Source: Myxocyprinus asiaticus (lineage: Eukaryota; Chordata; Actinopteri; Cypriniformes; Catostomidae). Taken from it: a stretch of DNA of 64,000 nt. This document shows, in pieces, positions 38,419 to 49,106 of the stretch. The translations under genes were made by a program, and so were the position numbers. The notes beneath the pieces were generated by a model, which was not told the origin of the DNA, made no database searches, and saw nothing but the letters and a program-made list of their open reading frames with translations. The stretch covers positions 22,433,880 through 22,497,879 of the forward strand of contig NC_059379.1 in the NCBI RefSeq assembly GCF_019703515.2, given 5' to 3'. Within the stretch, counting starts at the first letter, position 1; every line of letters begins with the position of its first letter.

Positions 38419-38664
38419 GTACTTTTAAGCGGCTCTTCAGCATGAAACGTTAATTTGCGTAATCGTTATGGTAACGCCCCATATAGGGCAAGCGTGCGCT
38501 TCGTGCTCTATCTGTGGTGCAGCTGTTAGCTATTTCTCTCTGATCTAACCATTAAAACTAGGTTTATTCATTGCTGTTTTGTTATGTAATCATTTCGTCA
38601 AATAATACCAGTTAATTTAGATGTTAACACATGTATTTTAGGTTAGTGTGATTTTAAATCTGGT

Positions 38665-39325
38665 GTAAGAGGGGCTAAAAGCTCCTTTGGAAGGCTGCGT
38701 CCTCCGCAGGTCGCATTTGTCGGCCGCATATGTCATCGAGGCTGTCTCGTTTCAGAAAAGCGAGTAGGACACTTCGAATGCGACCTTCTTTCACGGGAAT
38801 TCGGAGGATGCATGAGATGTATCCTTCGTGGCCACTCACAACCCACAATTCTTTGCTTCAACGGAAATGTCAAAAAAATATAAATAAATAAATAAATAAA
38901 AATAAAAAAAATGACGCCAATTTGCCCGTAAATATGATGTTCAAACGCAAGGAATGTTAATTCCCAAGTTGAAGTACCTCAGTAGATGGGTGCAGAGTAT
39001 ATAATATGTATTATTATATTAATATATAGTTAAAATATAATTAATAACCTGTAATATCTATTTTCTTGTCTCACATCATTATAACTCTCCTAAAATGTAC
39101 CTCATACATTCCCTTCTAAAGGGACTTTGTTCCCTTCTCACTCAAAGCGCTCGCGCTTGTTAAAGAGTGGCGTGCTGTCATAACAACCGTTTCCGTTTGT
39201 CCTACGAAGGCCGTCTCGTTTAAACGAGGCTTGTTTAAAGGAGGACGCTCGGTATACTGCAGCCTTCAAAGGACGCGTCCTACCTAGCACGCAGCCTTCG
39301 AAACAAGACACAGCCATTTACTACC
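38665..39325. mobile_element. Inverted-repeat MITE upstream of slc16a6
   Basis: The left end (ctcctttggaaggctgcgtcc, about 38682) and the right end (gcacgcagccttcgaaac, about 39288) are roughly inverted. The subterminal parts repeat ggctgtctcgttt in both halves. CpG-rich compared with its surroundings. No open frame. Confidence 0.5.
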
Positions 39326-39527
39326 TCATTCACACAATTTAGTTATCGTCAAATAAGACTGAAGAGTATTTCATTCATACCACTAATTGTGTGCCATTGA
39401 ACAAAGATATTATGCGCAAACCAAAACCAATAAGTACACCAGCATTTCAAGTGAATATCCAATAACACTTTTTTGTCCAACGGCCTACTCTTTGTTTTTG
39501 TCATTTGCACAGGTCAGTGTTCTCAAT

Positions 39528-42436
39528 ATGGCACAGTGGATTTTCAGACTGAAAGGTTGCCTTGGCTCAAAAGTGTACTCGGAGGTCCCAGATGGTGGTT
39601 GGGGCTGGATTGTTGCTTTGGCCTTTTTCCTAGTAGAGGTATTCACTTATGGGGTCATCAAAAGTTTTGGGATTTTTCTCAAAGACCTAAAGTGTGACTT
39701 CGAGGACAGCAACAGTCGAGTATCATGGATCATTTCAATATGTGTCTTTGTTATGACTTTTACAGGTAAGAAATGAACAGGGTTTTATATATGTGTGGTA
39801 ACTGTGCAGTAACAGCATTCTAACTATAAAATCATAACTTGATTCTGCTTAGCTGCATGGTAATTGTACTTAATACGAGTATGTATTTTTTCTTCGATAT
39901 GTGTTCATTTCCTTTACATTGACATCCATGTCCATTTTCTTGTAAGCCTTCAGCTCCTTTATCATCAGTGCTGAGTAATCGATTTGGCTTCCAGCCAGTT
40001 GTGATGTTTGGAGGTTTCCTTGTATCCCTGGGCACAATCTCAACTGCTTTCACCACCTCTGTCAATCAGATGTACCTCACTATTGGGATAGTGACTGGTA
40101 ATTAAAGCATTGCACTCTATGCAAAACAGAAATGACAAATTAGACTTAAATTGTTATAAGGCAAGAACGTTTTTTTTGCAGAAGTGATGTGCTTCTGTTT
40201 ATTAGAAATTTTGTATATTTGATACATTTTATTGGTTTGAAATATTGGTTTATCTTTCAATTAAGCGTTAAAGAAATATTCCAGGTTTAAAACAAGTTAA
40301 GCTCAATCGAAAGCATTTGCAACAATTTTGATTAACACAAAACAATTAATTTAACTTGTCCCTCTGAGTTACAGTGAGGCACTTACAGTGAAGTGAATGG
40401 GGGCCAATCTTTAAACGTTAAAGTACTCACTGTTTCAAAAGTACAGTATAGCCTCTGTGTAAAGTTATATCCAATTTTATAGCTTCGTTGTCATTATGAC
40501 GTAATGCTGCAAACCCTAATATGACGATTTTAAACAACTTTATAGATCAATTAATACACAATTTTTCATGGAAGCTGCTTCTTAATGGAAGATTAATGTA
40601 AGTGCTTTTATAAAATTATAAGCTTCAAATTTCTGCTTTTAAACCCTCCAAAAATTGCCCCCATTCATTTCTATTGTAAGTGCCTCACTGTAACTTCGAT
40701 TTTTGCTATTTATAAAGAAAAGGAGGGACGAGGGATGGAAAACTGAATTTTTGTCAACATTTTGCCACAAATGCTGTCAACTGAGCTTAACTTGTAGTGA
40801 ACCCAGAATATTCCTTTAATGTGGTATAATACACAACTGCATCATAAGTACATGTTTGCATCTGTTATGCTGTTATATGTAACAAAACTGCTCTAACAAT
40901 GATAAATATAGCAATTGTACAATGAAACATTAACTATGTACAAGTGTGACTGAAAACATGATTTACTTGCAAATGGCAAAAACAAAGATGGACAAGGCAT
41001 CTCATGATTTTCAGATGTCCTTTCCTCTCTGTAGGCCTGGGTTACTGTTTGACGTTTCTGCCAACTGTCACAATCTTGTCCCAGTACTTCAGCAGGCGTC
41101 GCTCTGTGGTCACTGCCATGGCCTCCACAGGAGAGTCAGTTGCTATATTTGCTTTTGCTCCAGGTGAGGGCAGTCTTGCTCGATTGCAATATAATGTTAT
41201 CTAGATTTACATGCCTCATTGTGTTATAAATATACTAAATGGTTTTCATGATGAATTGAGAAAGTGTAATGGTAACACAAGCACAGTGATATGCATCCCT
41301 TTCTTGTTTTTGTAGCGTTCACAGCTCTTAAGAACTACATTGGCTGGAGGTACACTTTGGTGGTGATTGGATCATTACAGGGGATCATTATTGTTTGTGG
41401 GGCTCTGCTTCGGCCCATAGTCATCAAACCAAAGACTTCCCAGACAGGAATAGAGCCAAAGCCCACATCCTCTCTCCCTGAAGAACAACTGAGAAGCTCT
41501 GTGATCTCTGGAGATTCTGGTGTGCAGTCACTTGATGAGCTGGAACAGAGCCTCAAATCTGTGAGTGATAAGGGAGAGGTAGAATCACTACAAGTGCCCC
41601 CAAAACAACAGGAAACTAAGATCCAGGGTCCAAATAAGCTGCTGGATTTGAGTGTATTGAAAGAAGGCAGTTTTTTATGCTATTCGGCTTTTGGCCTCTT
41701 TGCAGCGCTGGGCTTCTTTGCCCCTCAGCTATATGTGGTGGAGCTCAGTGCAAGTATGGGCACTGAGAGGGACAAGGCCGCCTATATGCTGTCAACAATG
41801 GCTATCGCAGAGATTTTTGGACGTCTCTTCATTGGATGGGTCATGAGCTGGGGGCGTGTCAGGAAGATCTTTGTACTGCTTGGATGTGTGTCACTGATGT
41901 GTCTGGTGTTGGTGTTGTTCACCGCGGTACATGGCTTCTGGGGACTAGCAGTGTGTTGTGTGCTTTATGGCTTCTTGCTCGGCAACATTGCATCCAAACA
42001 CATCCCCATGTTAGCGGAAGACGATGTTGTAGGAATCAAGAGGATGCCCTTAGCTGTAGGCGTCTACATCTGTATTCAGAGCTTTGCAGGGCTTGCTGGC
42101 CCACCTTTAGGAGGTAAGAACATTTAAGTGTTTTATTTAGAACACAAAACTCTCTAAATAAGCAACTAACAACAGTCATTTTCTCCTCAAAATGTTTTAG
42201 GTGTCCTTGTAGATATTACACAAAATTACAGCTCTGCATTCTACTCCTGCACCGTGTGAATGGGACTAGGCGCAGTCTTCCTTGGGCTTGTACGTCCAGT
42301 GAAGACTGGTTATCTGTGCATAAGAAGGGACAATGGACGGAATAGCCCGGCAGTGGAGCAAGTGTCCAAAGACCAAGACAAGCCTGATGAATTCCTAGAA
42401 GTGGAAATACTTACAAACCCAGAAATTAAATCTTGA
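39528..42436 (+). CDS. slc16a6: Monocarboxylate transporter 7 (SLC16A6), 5 exons, with an in-frame stop
   Basis: Exons: 39528-39765, 39954-40097, 41035-41163, 41316-42113, 42201-42436; phases agree (1545 nt; 514 residues if read through). The start [13 protein letters not shown] was chosen because it follows the splice acceptor at 39512. The MCT signature is PDGGWGW (residues 21-27), and the second conserved block is [20 protein letters not shown]. The fold is a 12-helix MFS plasma-membrane carrier with a long cytosolic loop (residues ~200-300) between helices 6 and 7. SLC16A6 in zebrafish is reported to export ketone bodies from liver. The codon at 42257-42259 is TGA, inside the last helix, where relatives have Gly; it leaves 455 residues. 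The frame beyond ([12 protein letters not shown] ... NPEIKS) is intact to TGA 42434-42436. This could be a recent nonsense change, a polymorphism or a base error. Confidence 0.88.
40269..40819. mobile_element. Palindromic MITE in an slc16a6 intron
   Basis: Ends aagaaatattccaggtt and, inverted, aaggaatattctgggtt, followed on both sides by acaagttaagctca. About 550 bp and non-coding, inside the second intron. Confidence 0.7.
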
Positions 42437-42639
42437 AACAAAGACATCCTTTATAAATTTAGCTGGATGAACAGAACTTTTGGAACAATCAGAGCTGCTA
42501 ATATAATGGAAAAACATAGAATTTAGTCTGAATGTATCCACAATAATTGCTTTAGACATGCAATTGTTAAGTTAGACACTTAAGTTTACGAATGACATTG
42601 TAGGGCTTTACTGGTTGTTTAGATCAGTGTTACTATCAG

Positions 42640-43009
42640 AAATAATTAATTATTTCTTTAGTTATTAATTAATATTTAAATTAATTAATTGAATCTAACT
42701 CATTAAAACCTCATATGGGGCTCCAGTAAATGTAGTGCACTACGTTTAGGAGCGGGTTTGGTTATTAGCAATAATTAATAATTATCAAAGACAATTATTA
42801 ATTATTAAAATCAATAGAACATTGATGAGAATCAAAGTTAGCTTTTTCTAATCCTTTAAATCAACAATTATCAAAGATAATCGTTAATTGTTAACATCGA
42901 TGAAACATTAATTAAAATTAACACTAGCTTATTGATCATTCAAATTCAACAATCATCAAAGATAATTATCAGTTATCAAAATCAATAGAATATTAATAAG
43001 GATTAACAT
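42640..43009. repeat. AT-rich tandem repeat, ~85-bp unit
   Basis: Three diverged units marked by aattatcaaagayaatt and atcaatagaa(c/t)att, beginning near 42770, 42858 and 42944. The last unit runs into the start of the candidate LTR. It may instead belong to that element. Confidence 0.55.
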
Positions 43010-44341
43010 TGACGGGGCACCACCCTGGAATCAGGGACTAATAACCAGATAGTAAAACAGTCTCAATATTAGATTGTTTTCTTAGGAAAATCGACATCCG
43101 AAGAATATCGATTTTCGGGAAAAAAAAACAACGAATGAAGGTTTGAATCTGAGCACTGACATCCCATCAGCATGACACAGGTGTATGCAAAACAAACCAA
43201 AACACTTCTCTTTGTAATATAACAAAGTTTATTTATGCAGTAATATCAATTAATAATCAATACAATGCAGTCAGTAAACTTCCGACTTACAACTACAAAC
43301 TAAACAGTGATATGATTAGATATGGAAATCAAAATAATCCTATAACACATGAGGTGTGTGTGTGAGAGTGTGTGTGTAAGGAGGGACGTGCACAAAATGG
43401 CGGACGTGACTCTCGTGGAGAGTATGTCACGCGAGACTTCCGGCCAGGGAATATGGCCGCGAATGTGGGCGGAGAGAAACCAGTCAATGGCGTCTACAAG
43501 TTACCGTGTGTATCTGCTTGTACGATAGCTTAGGGACAAAGCTAAGCTTTATCACGTAGCTATCTACTAGCCAAAAATGTGTCCGAGAATGTTTGTGAGG
43601 GATCGCGCGTGTGTGTGTGTGTGTGGTTAGTAGGAGAGAGAGAGAGAGAGAGAGAGAATTAAGTGACGGTTTCACGATCGTGGGAGAGAAAGCAGCTGTT
43701 AGTTTATCACTCAGAGACGTGGTGGACGGCTCGTAAACCGTCCCGCGTTCTTTGATTCTTTAATGGATAAACTCAGTTTGCCGGTCTCACCAGCGATGGT
43801 GGAAATGCACAACAGCCCAATGTGGTTGGACCACAATACAGCAAATCAAATTCGTGATAATTAATATCCTGAGTATTAATAATGAGCGGACATGGCGGTC
43901 CGTAAACTGTACAAGCAATAACCTTGGTACACAGGAATAACACACTATAATATTCTATCTCTGCCCAGACGTAAACCTCTTACTTGAATCGCATGAGGAT
44001 GTAGAATGTGTGTTCATCCGTCCTTTAACTCAGACTCGGTTCCTCAAGGCTCGGGTGATGACGGGAGGCCGTTTCCTCGCTCTGTCGGCGGGCGGTACGG
44101 CTGCTGATTCTCGGCGGGCTGGCGGAGAAATCAGCAACGTTGACTTGATTGAAGAGGGAAGAGAAATCTTTTCTCTTCACTTCTGCAGGCAAACGGATGA
44201 AGATGCGGATTGCTCGGCGGTCTCCATCGGATCGCGATTTTTATCAGTATAATTTATGACCTGGTATGTGGGGGCCTGAGTTAGGTTTACGACTGTGTTA
44301 GGCCTGCCTTTGTCTTCTATCTGAATACATGAGGCCCAACA
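43010..44341. mobile_element. Candidate solo LTR of an LTR retroelement
   Basis: A 1332-bp segment beginning TGACGGGG and ending CCCAACA. It is flanked by acat at 43006-43009 and 44342-44345, consistent with a TG...CA LTR and a 4-bp target duplication. It is much more CpG-rich than its surroundings and contains (GT) and (GA) tracts near 43.61-43.66 kb. No retroviral genes are present. A 4-bp match can occur by chance, and the left boundary might lie further upstream, so the call is tentative. Confidence 0.45.
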
Positions 44342-44393
44342 ACATTTTTACAATAGCTGTCATGAAAAACAGTAAACTAAAGTTGAGCACATA

Positions 44394-45641
44394 CACTATA
44401 TTGCCAAAAGTATTCGCTCACCCATCCAAATAATTGAATTCAGGTGTTCCAATCACTTCCATGGCCACAGGTGTATAAAATAAAGCACCTAGGCATGCAG
44501 ACTGCTTCTACAAACATTTGTGAAAGAATGGGCCGCTCTCAGGAGCTCAGTGAATTCCAGCGTGGTACTGTGATAGGATGCCACCTGTGCAACAAGTCCA
44601 GTCGTGAAATTTCCTCGCTACTAAATATTCCACAGTCAACTGTCTGTGGTATTATAACAAAGTGGAAGCGATTGGGAATGACAGCAACTCAGCCACGAAG
44701 TGGTAGGCCACGTAAAATGACAGAGCGGGGTCAGCGGATGCTGAGGCGCATAGTGTGCAGAGGTCGCCAACTTTCTGCAGAGTCGATCGCTACAGACCTC
44801 CAAAGTTCATGTGGCCTTCAGATTAGCTCAAGAACAGTGCGTAGAGAGCTTCATGGAATGGGTTTCCATGGCCGAGCAGCTGCATCCAAGCCATACATCA
44901 CCAAGTGCAATGCAAAGCATCGGATGCAGTGGTGTAAAGCACGCCGCCACTGGACTCTAGAGCAGTGGAGACGCGTTCTCTGGAGTGACGAATCACGCTT
45001 CTCCATCTGGCAATCTGATGGATGAGTCTGGGTTTGGCGGTTGCCAGGAGAACGGTACTTGTCTGACTGCATTGTGCCAACTGTGAATTTTGGTGGAGGG
45101 GGGATTATGGTGTGGGGTTGTTTTTCAGAAGCTGGGCTTGGCCCCTTAGTTCCAGTGAAAGGAACTCTGAATGCTTCAGCATACCAGGAGATTTTGGACA
45201 ATTCCATGCTCCCAACTTTGTGGGAACAGTTTGGGGATGGCCCCTTCCTGTTCCAACATGACTGCGCACCAGTGCACAAAGCAAGGTCCATAAAGACATG
45301 GATGAGCGAGTTTGGTGTGGAAGAACTTGACTGGCCTGCACAGAGTCCTGACCTCAACCCGACAGAGCACCTTTGGGATAAATTAGAGTGAAGACTGCGA
45401 GCCAGGCCTTCTCATCCAACATCAGTGTCTGACCTCACAAATGCGCTTCTGGAAGAATGGTCAAAAATTCCCATAAACACACTCCTAAACCTTGTGGAAA
45501 GCCTTCCCAGAAGAGTTGAAGCTGTTATAGCTGCAAAGGGTGGGCCGACGTCATATTAAACCTTATGGATTAAGAATGGGATGTCACTTAAGTTCATATG
45601 CGTCTAAAGGCAGGTGAGCGAATACTTTTGGCAATATAGTG
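44394..45641 (+). mobile_element. Tc1-type transposon, complete ends
   Basis: A 1248-bp element with perfect 29-bp inverted ends (44394-44422 and 45613-45641, starting cactatattgccaaaag). TA dinucleotides at 44392-44393 and 45642-45643 flank it, as expected for Tc1/mariner insertion. It contains a full-length transposase frame with two stops (next entry). The identical ends and near-intact gene point to a recent insertion. Confidence 0.95.
44528..45559 (+). pseudogene. Tc1-family transposase, two nonsense codons
   Basis: One frame of 343 codons from ATG (MGRSQELSEFQRG) to TAA 45557-45559, with TGA at 45023-45025 and 45389-45391 and no frameshift. It has an N-terminal helix-turn-helix DNA-binding part (LLNIPQSTVCGIITKWKRLG, GRPRKM linker) and then the DDE catalytic core. 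The first Asp is in LWSDESRFSIW, the second in [11 protein letters not shown], and the Glu in [14 protein letters not shown]. Both stops lie where Arg (CGA) is common in the family, fitting CpG to TpG decay (inference). Transposase excises and reinserts the element at TA sites; this copy would need another source. Confidence 0.93.
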
Positions 45642-45969
45642 TACCTCAGTACATGTAATTGTAGAGTTTGAACTGAAAAACAATTTATTTATGTTAGTGT
45701 TATTAAACACTGGAACTTTTGTTGATGAAAAGTTCTGGGTGCAAAAGAACAAACATTATCTGTGACAGGAAACCACATTTTCTTGGTTTTAGTGATTATA
45801 GGCAATGGCTCAATGGTTACTAGGCAGGCATTGGTAAGTAAAGCAATTACCAACGTTAACGTAGAATTTAATGATTATATTTAGCTAAAATTATATAAAA
45901 AATTGGTACAGATAAGGGATAATGAACAGGATTTAATGCTTCATTTAAAAAAAATAAAAAATGGGTTAA

Positions 45970-46750
45970 AAGGTTAGTTCACCCAAAAATGAAATTTTCT
46001 CATCAGTTACTCATCCTCATGCCATCTAAGGTCCATTCAATGCAAGTGAATGGTGGTCAGACCTTTGAAGCTCCAAAACACTGATCAAGTCAGTATAAAC
46101 ATAATCCATCAAACTCCATGGGTTAAATCAATGTCTTCTGAAGTGATCCAGTTGGTTTTTATAATTTATAATTATATTTATTTATCACACATTATACATT
46201 TTGCACATATACAGTGAAATTCTTTTTTTTCACATATCCCAGCTAAGCTGGGGTCAGAGTGCAGGGTCAGCCATGATACAGTGCCCCTGGAGCAGTTAGG
46301 GTCAAGGGCCTTGCTCAAGGGCCCAACAGTGGCATCTTGAACCCCCAACCTTCTGATCAGTAACCCAGAGCCTTAACCGCTGAGCCACCACTTCTTTTGT
46401 GTGAGAACAGACCAAAATGTAACTCCTTTTTCACTGTACATCTTGACAGCAGTCTCCTTGGTGATCATAATTTCAAGCTTGATTCTTCCTATTGCATCAT
46501 CTAGCGATCTAAAATGTAAGTTATTTTTCAGTAAAAAAAAATCTTGATGTCCGTAGTGCGTTCATGAGCACTGTGAGAGAAGTTTGCTGAAAGTGGCACA
46601 CGTTCACATGAGAACTTGTGTGCCACTGTGAGCGGGCTTTTCTCATCCATTTATGAACAAGCAACGTCAAGATTTTCACTGTAAAATAACTTAAACTTCT
46701 GGAACAACATGAATAAATTATGACAGAATTTTTTTGTTTTGAAGGAATTT
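45970..46750. mobile_element. Palindromic MITE interrupted by another short repeat
   Basis: The left terminus near 45975 (agttcacccaaaaatgaaat) and blocks such as gtgagaacagaccaaaatgt match the element at 13.9-15.3 kb. It is split at about 46158-46395 by a different repeat that includes caagggccttgctcaaggg and a cttaaccgctgagccacca stretch, a SINE-like unit common in fish. Confidence 0.6.
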
Positions 46751-47290
46751 ATCCTTTAACTCTGAATGCAAAACCCGGAGTGTCAGTTGTAAGTTGTTTA
46801 CTATCATTGCACTTCCAAAGCTTATGACATTGTTCTCAACTGTGAATAACATTTGCATCTGTATTATGTAGAGATGACTGTGAATGCAGAACTCTACAGA
46901 GCTCAGCCTGATGCAACTCTGAAATCAAGACAAGGATGGCTAAAGTAATGCAATGTCTTAGTTAAGAACTAAGCCATGACTTTAAATGTGAAAGTGTCTG
47001 ATATCACAGCTTCATAATGTACTTCTTATAGTAAAACTGAACATGTTGTTATTGAACAACTGTCACATAACTACAATTTGATATATTTGGAAATAAGTTG
47101 TATTTGCTGGACAATGAGGCTTTCTATTTCAATGCATAAAAGACAGTATTTGTTATAATCATTTTAAAATCAGATTGAAAAATAAAGATGTTCTTATTTT
47201 TTCTAAATTGTTTCCTGATCGAACAGATACCAGGAAACTACTCAAAAATGTGCATGTAGCTTAACTACTAGTTGTCAGCAGGTAGCAAAA
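46751..47290. other. Intergenic stretch without identified features
   Basis: AT-rich, with no gene. An AATAAA near 47180 is present but not linked to a nearby coding sequence. Confidence 0.3.
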
Positions 47291-47294
47291 ACAA

Positions 47295-47440
47295 AACAAA
47301 ACATACATTTATGCATTTGGCAGAGCAATTTTCAGTGCGTTCAAGGCATTTTTATTCTGTATGTGTGTACCCATGGACGTGAACCATGACCTTGGCATTG
47401 CTAATGCCATGTTCTAGCGGTTGAGCTACACGAACAGATC
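47295..47440 (-). mobile_element. tRNA-derived SINE-like repeat, reverse orientation
   Basis: Read on the minus strand it has a gtagctcaaccgctagaa head, a ggtcatggttcacg B-box-like segment and a gccaaatgcataaatg tail. It is related to the copy at 25.03-25.20 kb. Confidence 0.6.
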
Positions 47441-47826
47441 ATACTGGTAGATGAAAGCAATGGATCGCACTCTCACAATGTTTCATCCTCCAGTATATTT
47501 GAGCACTTACAGTATACAACCAGTGTCTAGACTCTTGGAAAGCTTATGTTGGTATTGTGTTGCCCAGTGCTGTCAGCTCTATCTTCAATCCAGTACAGTA
47601 AAGCCTGTAGAATACATTCTACATTAACAATGTGTGGCATACCGTCTGGCCCATACTAATTGATTTAACTAAAAAATCAGGCTACATCAGTGGGTCAGTT
47701 CACGAGAGAATTTGGTGGGTGACAGAAAGCTTATTTTATGTTTTATGTACATTGCAGTGAGACACAGTAAGTTGTCAAGTTAGGACACTATTCCATTACA
47801 AACATCTTAAAAATGCTAAAGAATAC

Positions 47827-48260
47827 CTTGTATCTATCAGCTATTTTGAATCCAATGGCAGACTTTAGTTTCCGCAAACAGATGGGGCAGAGGTCAAGTG
47901 GCTTACAGTCACACTCCTCTAAGTGATTAGAGCCCTGCATGATACATTGTAACCACTGGCAGTGCTCCACATAAAATTTATATCATATATCATGAGTCAG
48001 GGTCTAATATGGATGCACAAATAACAGCTGTCAGTGAAAGAGCACAACGCAAATAAATAGTGCAATTAGAGTACAGACATAACGACGCAATCAAGTGCTA
48101 CCTCACCTTGCAGGAGCGGAGGAGGAGAGTACTGGTGATTGGAGGTCTAGTAATTCTGGAAAACAGAGTAATCTCCTTGATTTATTGTTTTTATCAACTG
48201 TCCTGCATAGCTTCTCATAAAAGTGATCATGGTATCAGGCAAAGCTGAACACTCACATTC
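47827..48260 (-). pseudogene. amz2: Archaemetzincin-2 pseudogene fragment, two exons
   Basis: AMZ2 is a zinc peptidase with an HExxHxxGxxHC-type site. Exon 48260-48107 reads VFSFA-stop-YHDHFYEK, then changes frame twice to reach RPPITSTLLLRSCK. Exon 48003-47827 reads TLTHDI-stop-YKFYVEHCQWLQC, then QGSNHLEECDCKPLDLCPI and ends AIGFKIADRYK before a donor. The stop at 47983-47985 (TGA) falls inside the zinc motif, and the catalytic Glu and the second His are also lost. The CxxC-type Cys residues after it remain. The N-terminal exons were not found; the region upstream is occupied by repeats. Its position next to slc16a6 matches the human order from memory, so it looks like the decayed native gene rather than a retrocopy (introns are kept). 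Confidence 0.85.
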
Positions 48261-48340
48261 CTACACCAAAAAAAAAGCACTTTCAACTTTATAGCAGTGC
48301 AAAGAATTATTAAGTCAACCAAGAACACTATACTACAATC

Positions 48341-49106
48341 AGGGTTGGGGAGTAATGGAATACATGTAATGTGATTACGTATTTTTAAATACAAAGTAAC
48401 TGTATTCTACTACAGTTACAATTTAAATCATTGGTAATTAGAATACAGTTACATTCAAAAAGTATTTTGATTACTGAAGAGATTACTTTGCATTTTATTG
48501 TCATTTGTTTCATTTAATATTTCGTTCTTTCAGATGGAAAACATTTATACATATAAATGATGCGATCCAAATTGCATTTGAACAGTAGTGAAACACTTTC
48601 TTATGATGTGTTACATTCATATGAGCAGACAGAGAAGTTTGAAGTAAGTTTGGAGCAGAAGAAATAGAAATAAACCTTGTGTAAATTGTCAGCTTTACGC
48701 TAATTTAAAATGCTATTTCTAGCCATTTTACATGCACGTTACCAGGCATGATCATATTTTTTTATCAAGTAAATTCAGTTTAGGTCACAATTTCTTTTTT
48801 TCTAGTAAGACCTTTGATATTAGGGCAAAAATTGTATTCTTGGTAAAAAATGTTGTATTGTTTTCCTGTAAAAATATCTAAAAATCCTTAAAACAAGATC
48901 AATTTGATTTATCTTGTTTTAGAAACAACACTGCATAAGATATTTAGGTTTTTCAGATAATGTATTTTGTCTTACTGTACTGGCAGAGTTTGTATAGTCA
49001 AAACAAGTGAAAAAATCTACCAGTGCTGAAGAAGTAATCCAAAGTATTTAGAATATGTTACTGACCTTGAGTAATCTAACAGAATACGTTACAAATTACA
49101 TTTTAC
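48341..49106. mobile_element. DNA-element repeat (agggttggggagtaa type), right end missing
   Basis: The left end agggttggggagtaatggaa and a body with repeated tacgttacaaattac-like and gtaactgtattc segments are familiar from cyprinid repeats. The right terminus expected for the family is absent because the sequence changes abruptly into the DIRS-like copy at about 49107. Confidence 0.55.

Noticed and set aside
39387..39527. Longer N-terminus for slc16a6 from an upstream in-frame ATG
   Set aside because: The added segment crosses a clear splice acceptor (tttgcacag, 39504-39512) and has no similarity to MCT N-termini.
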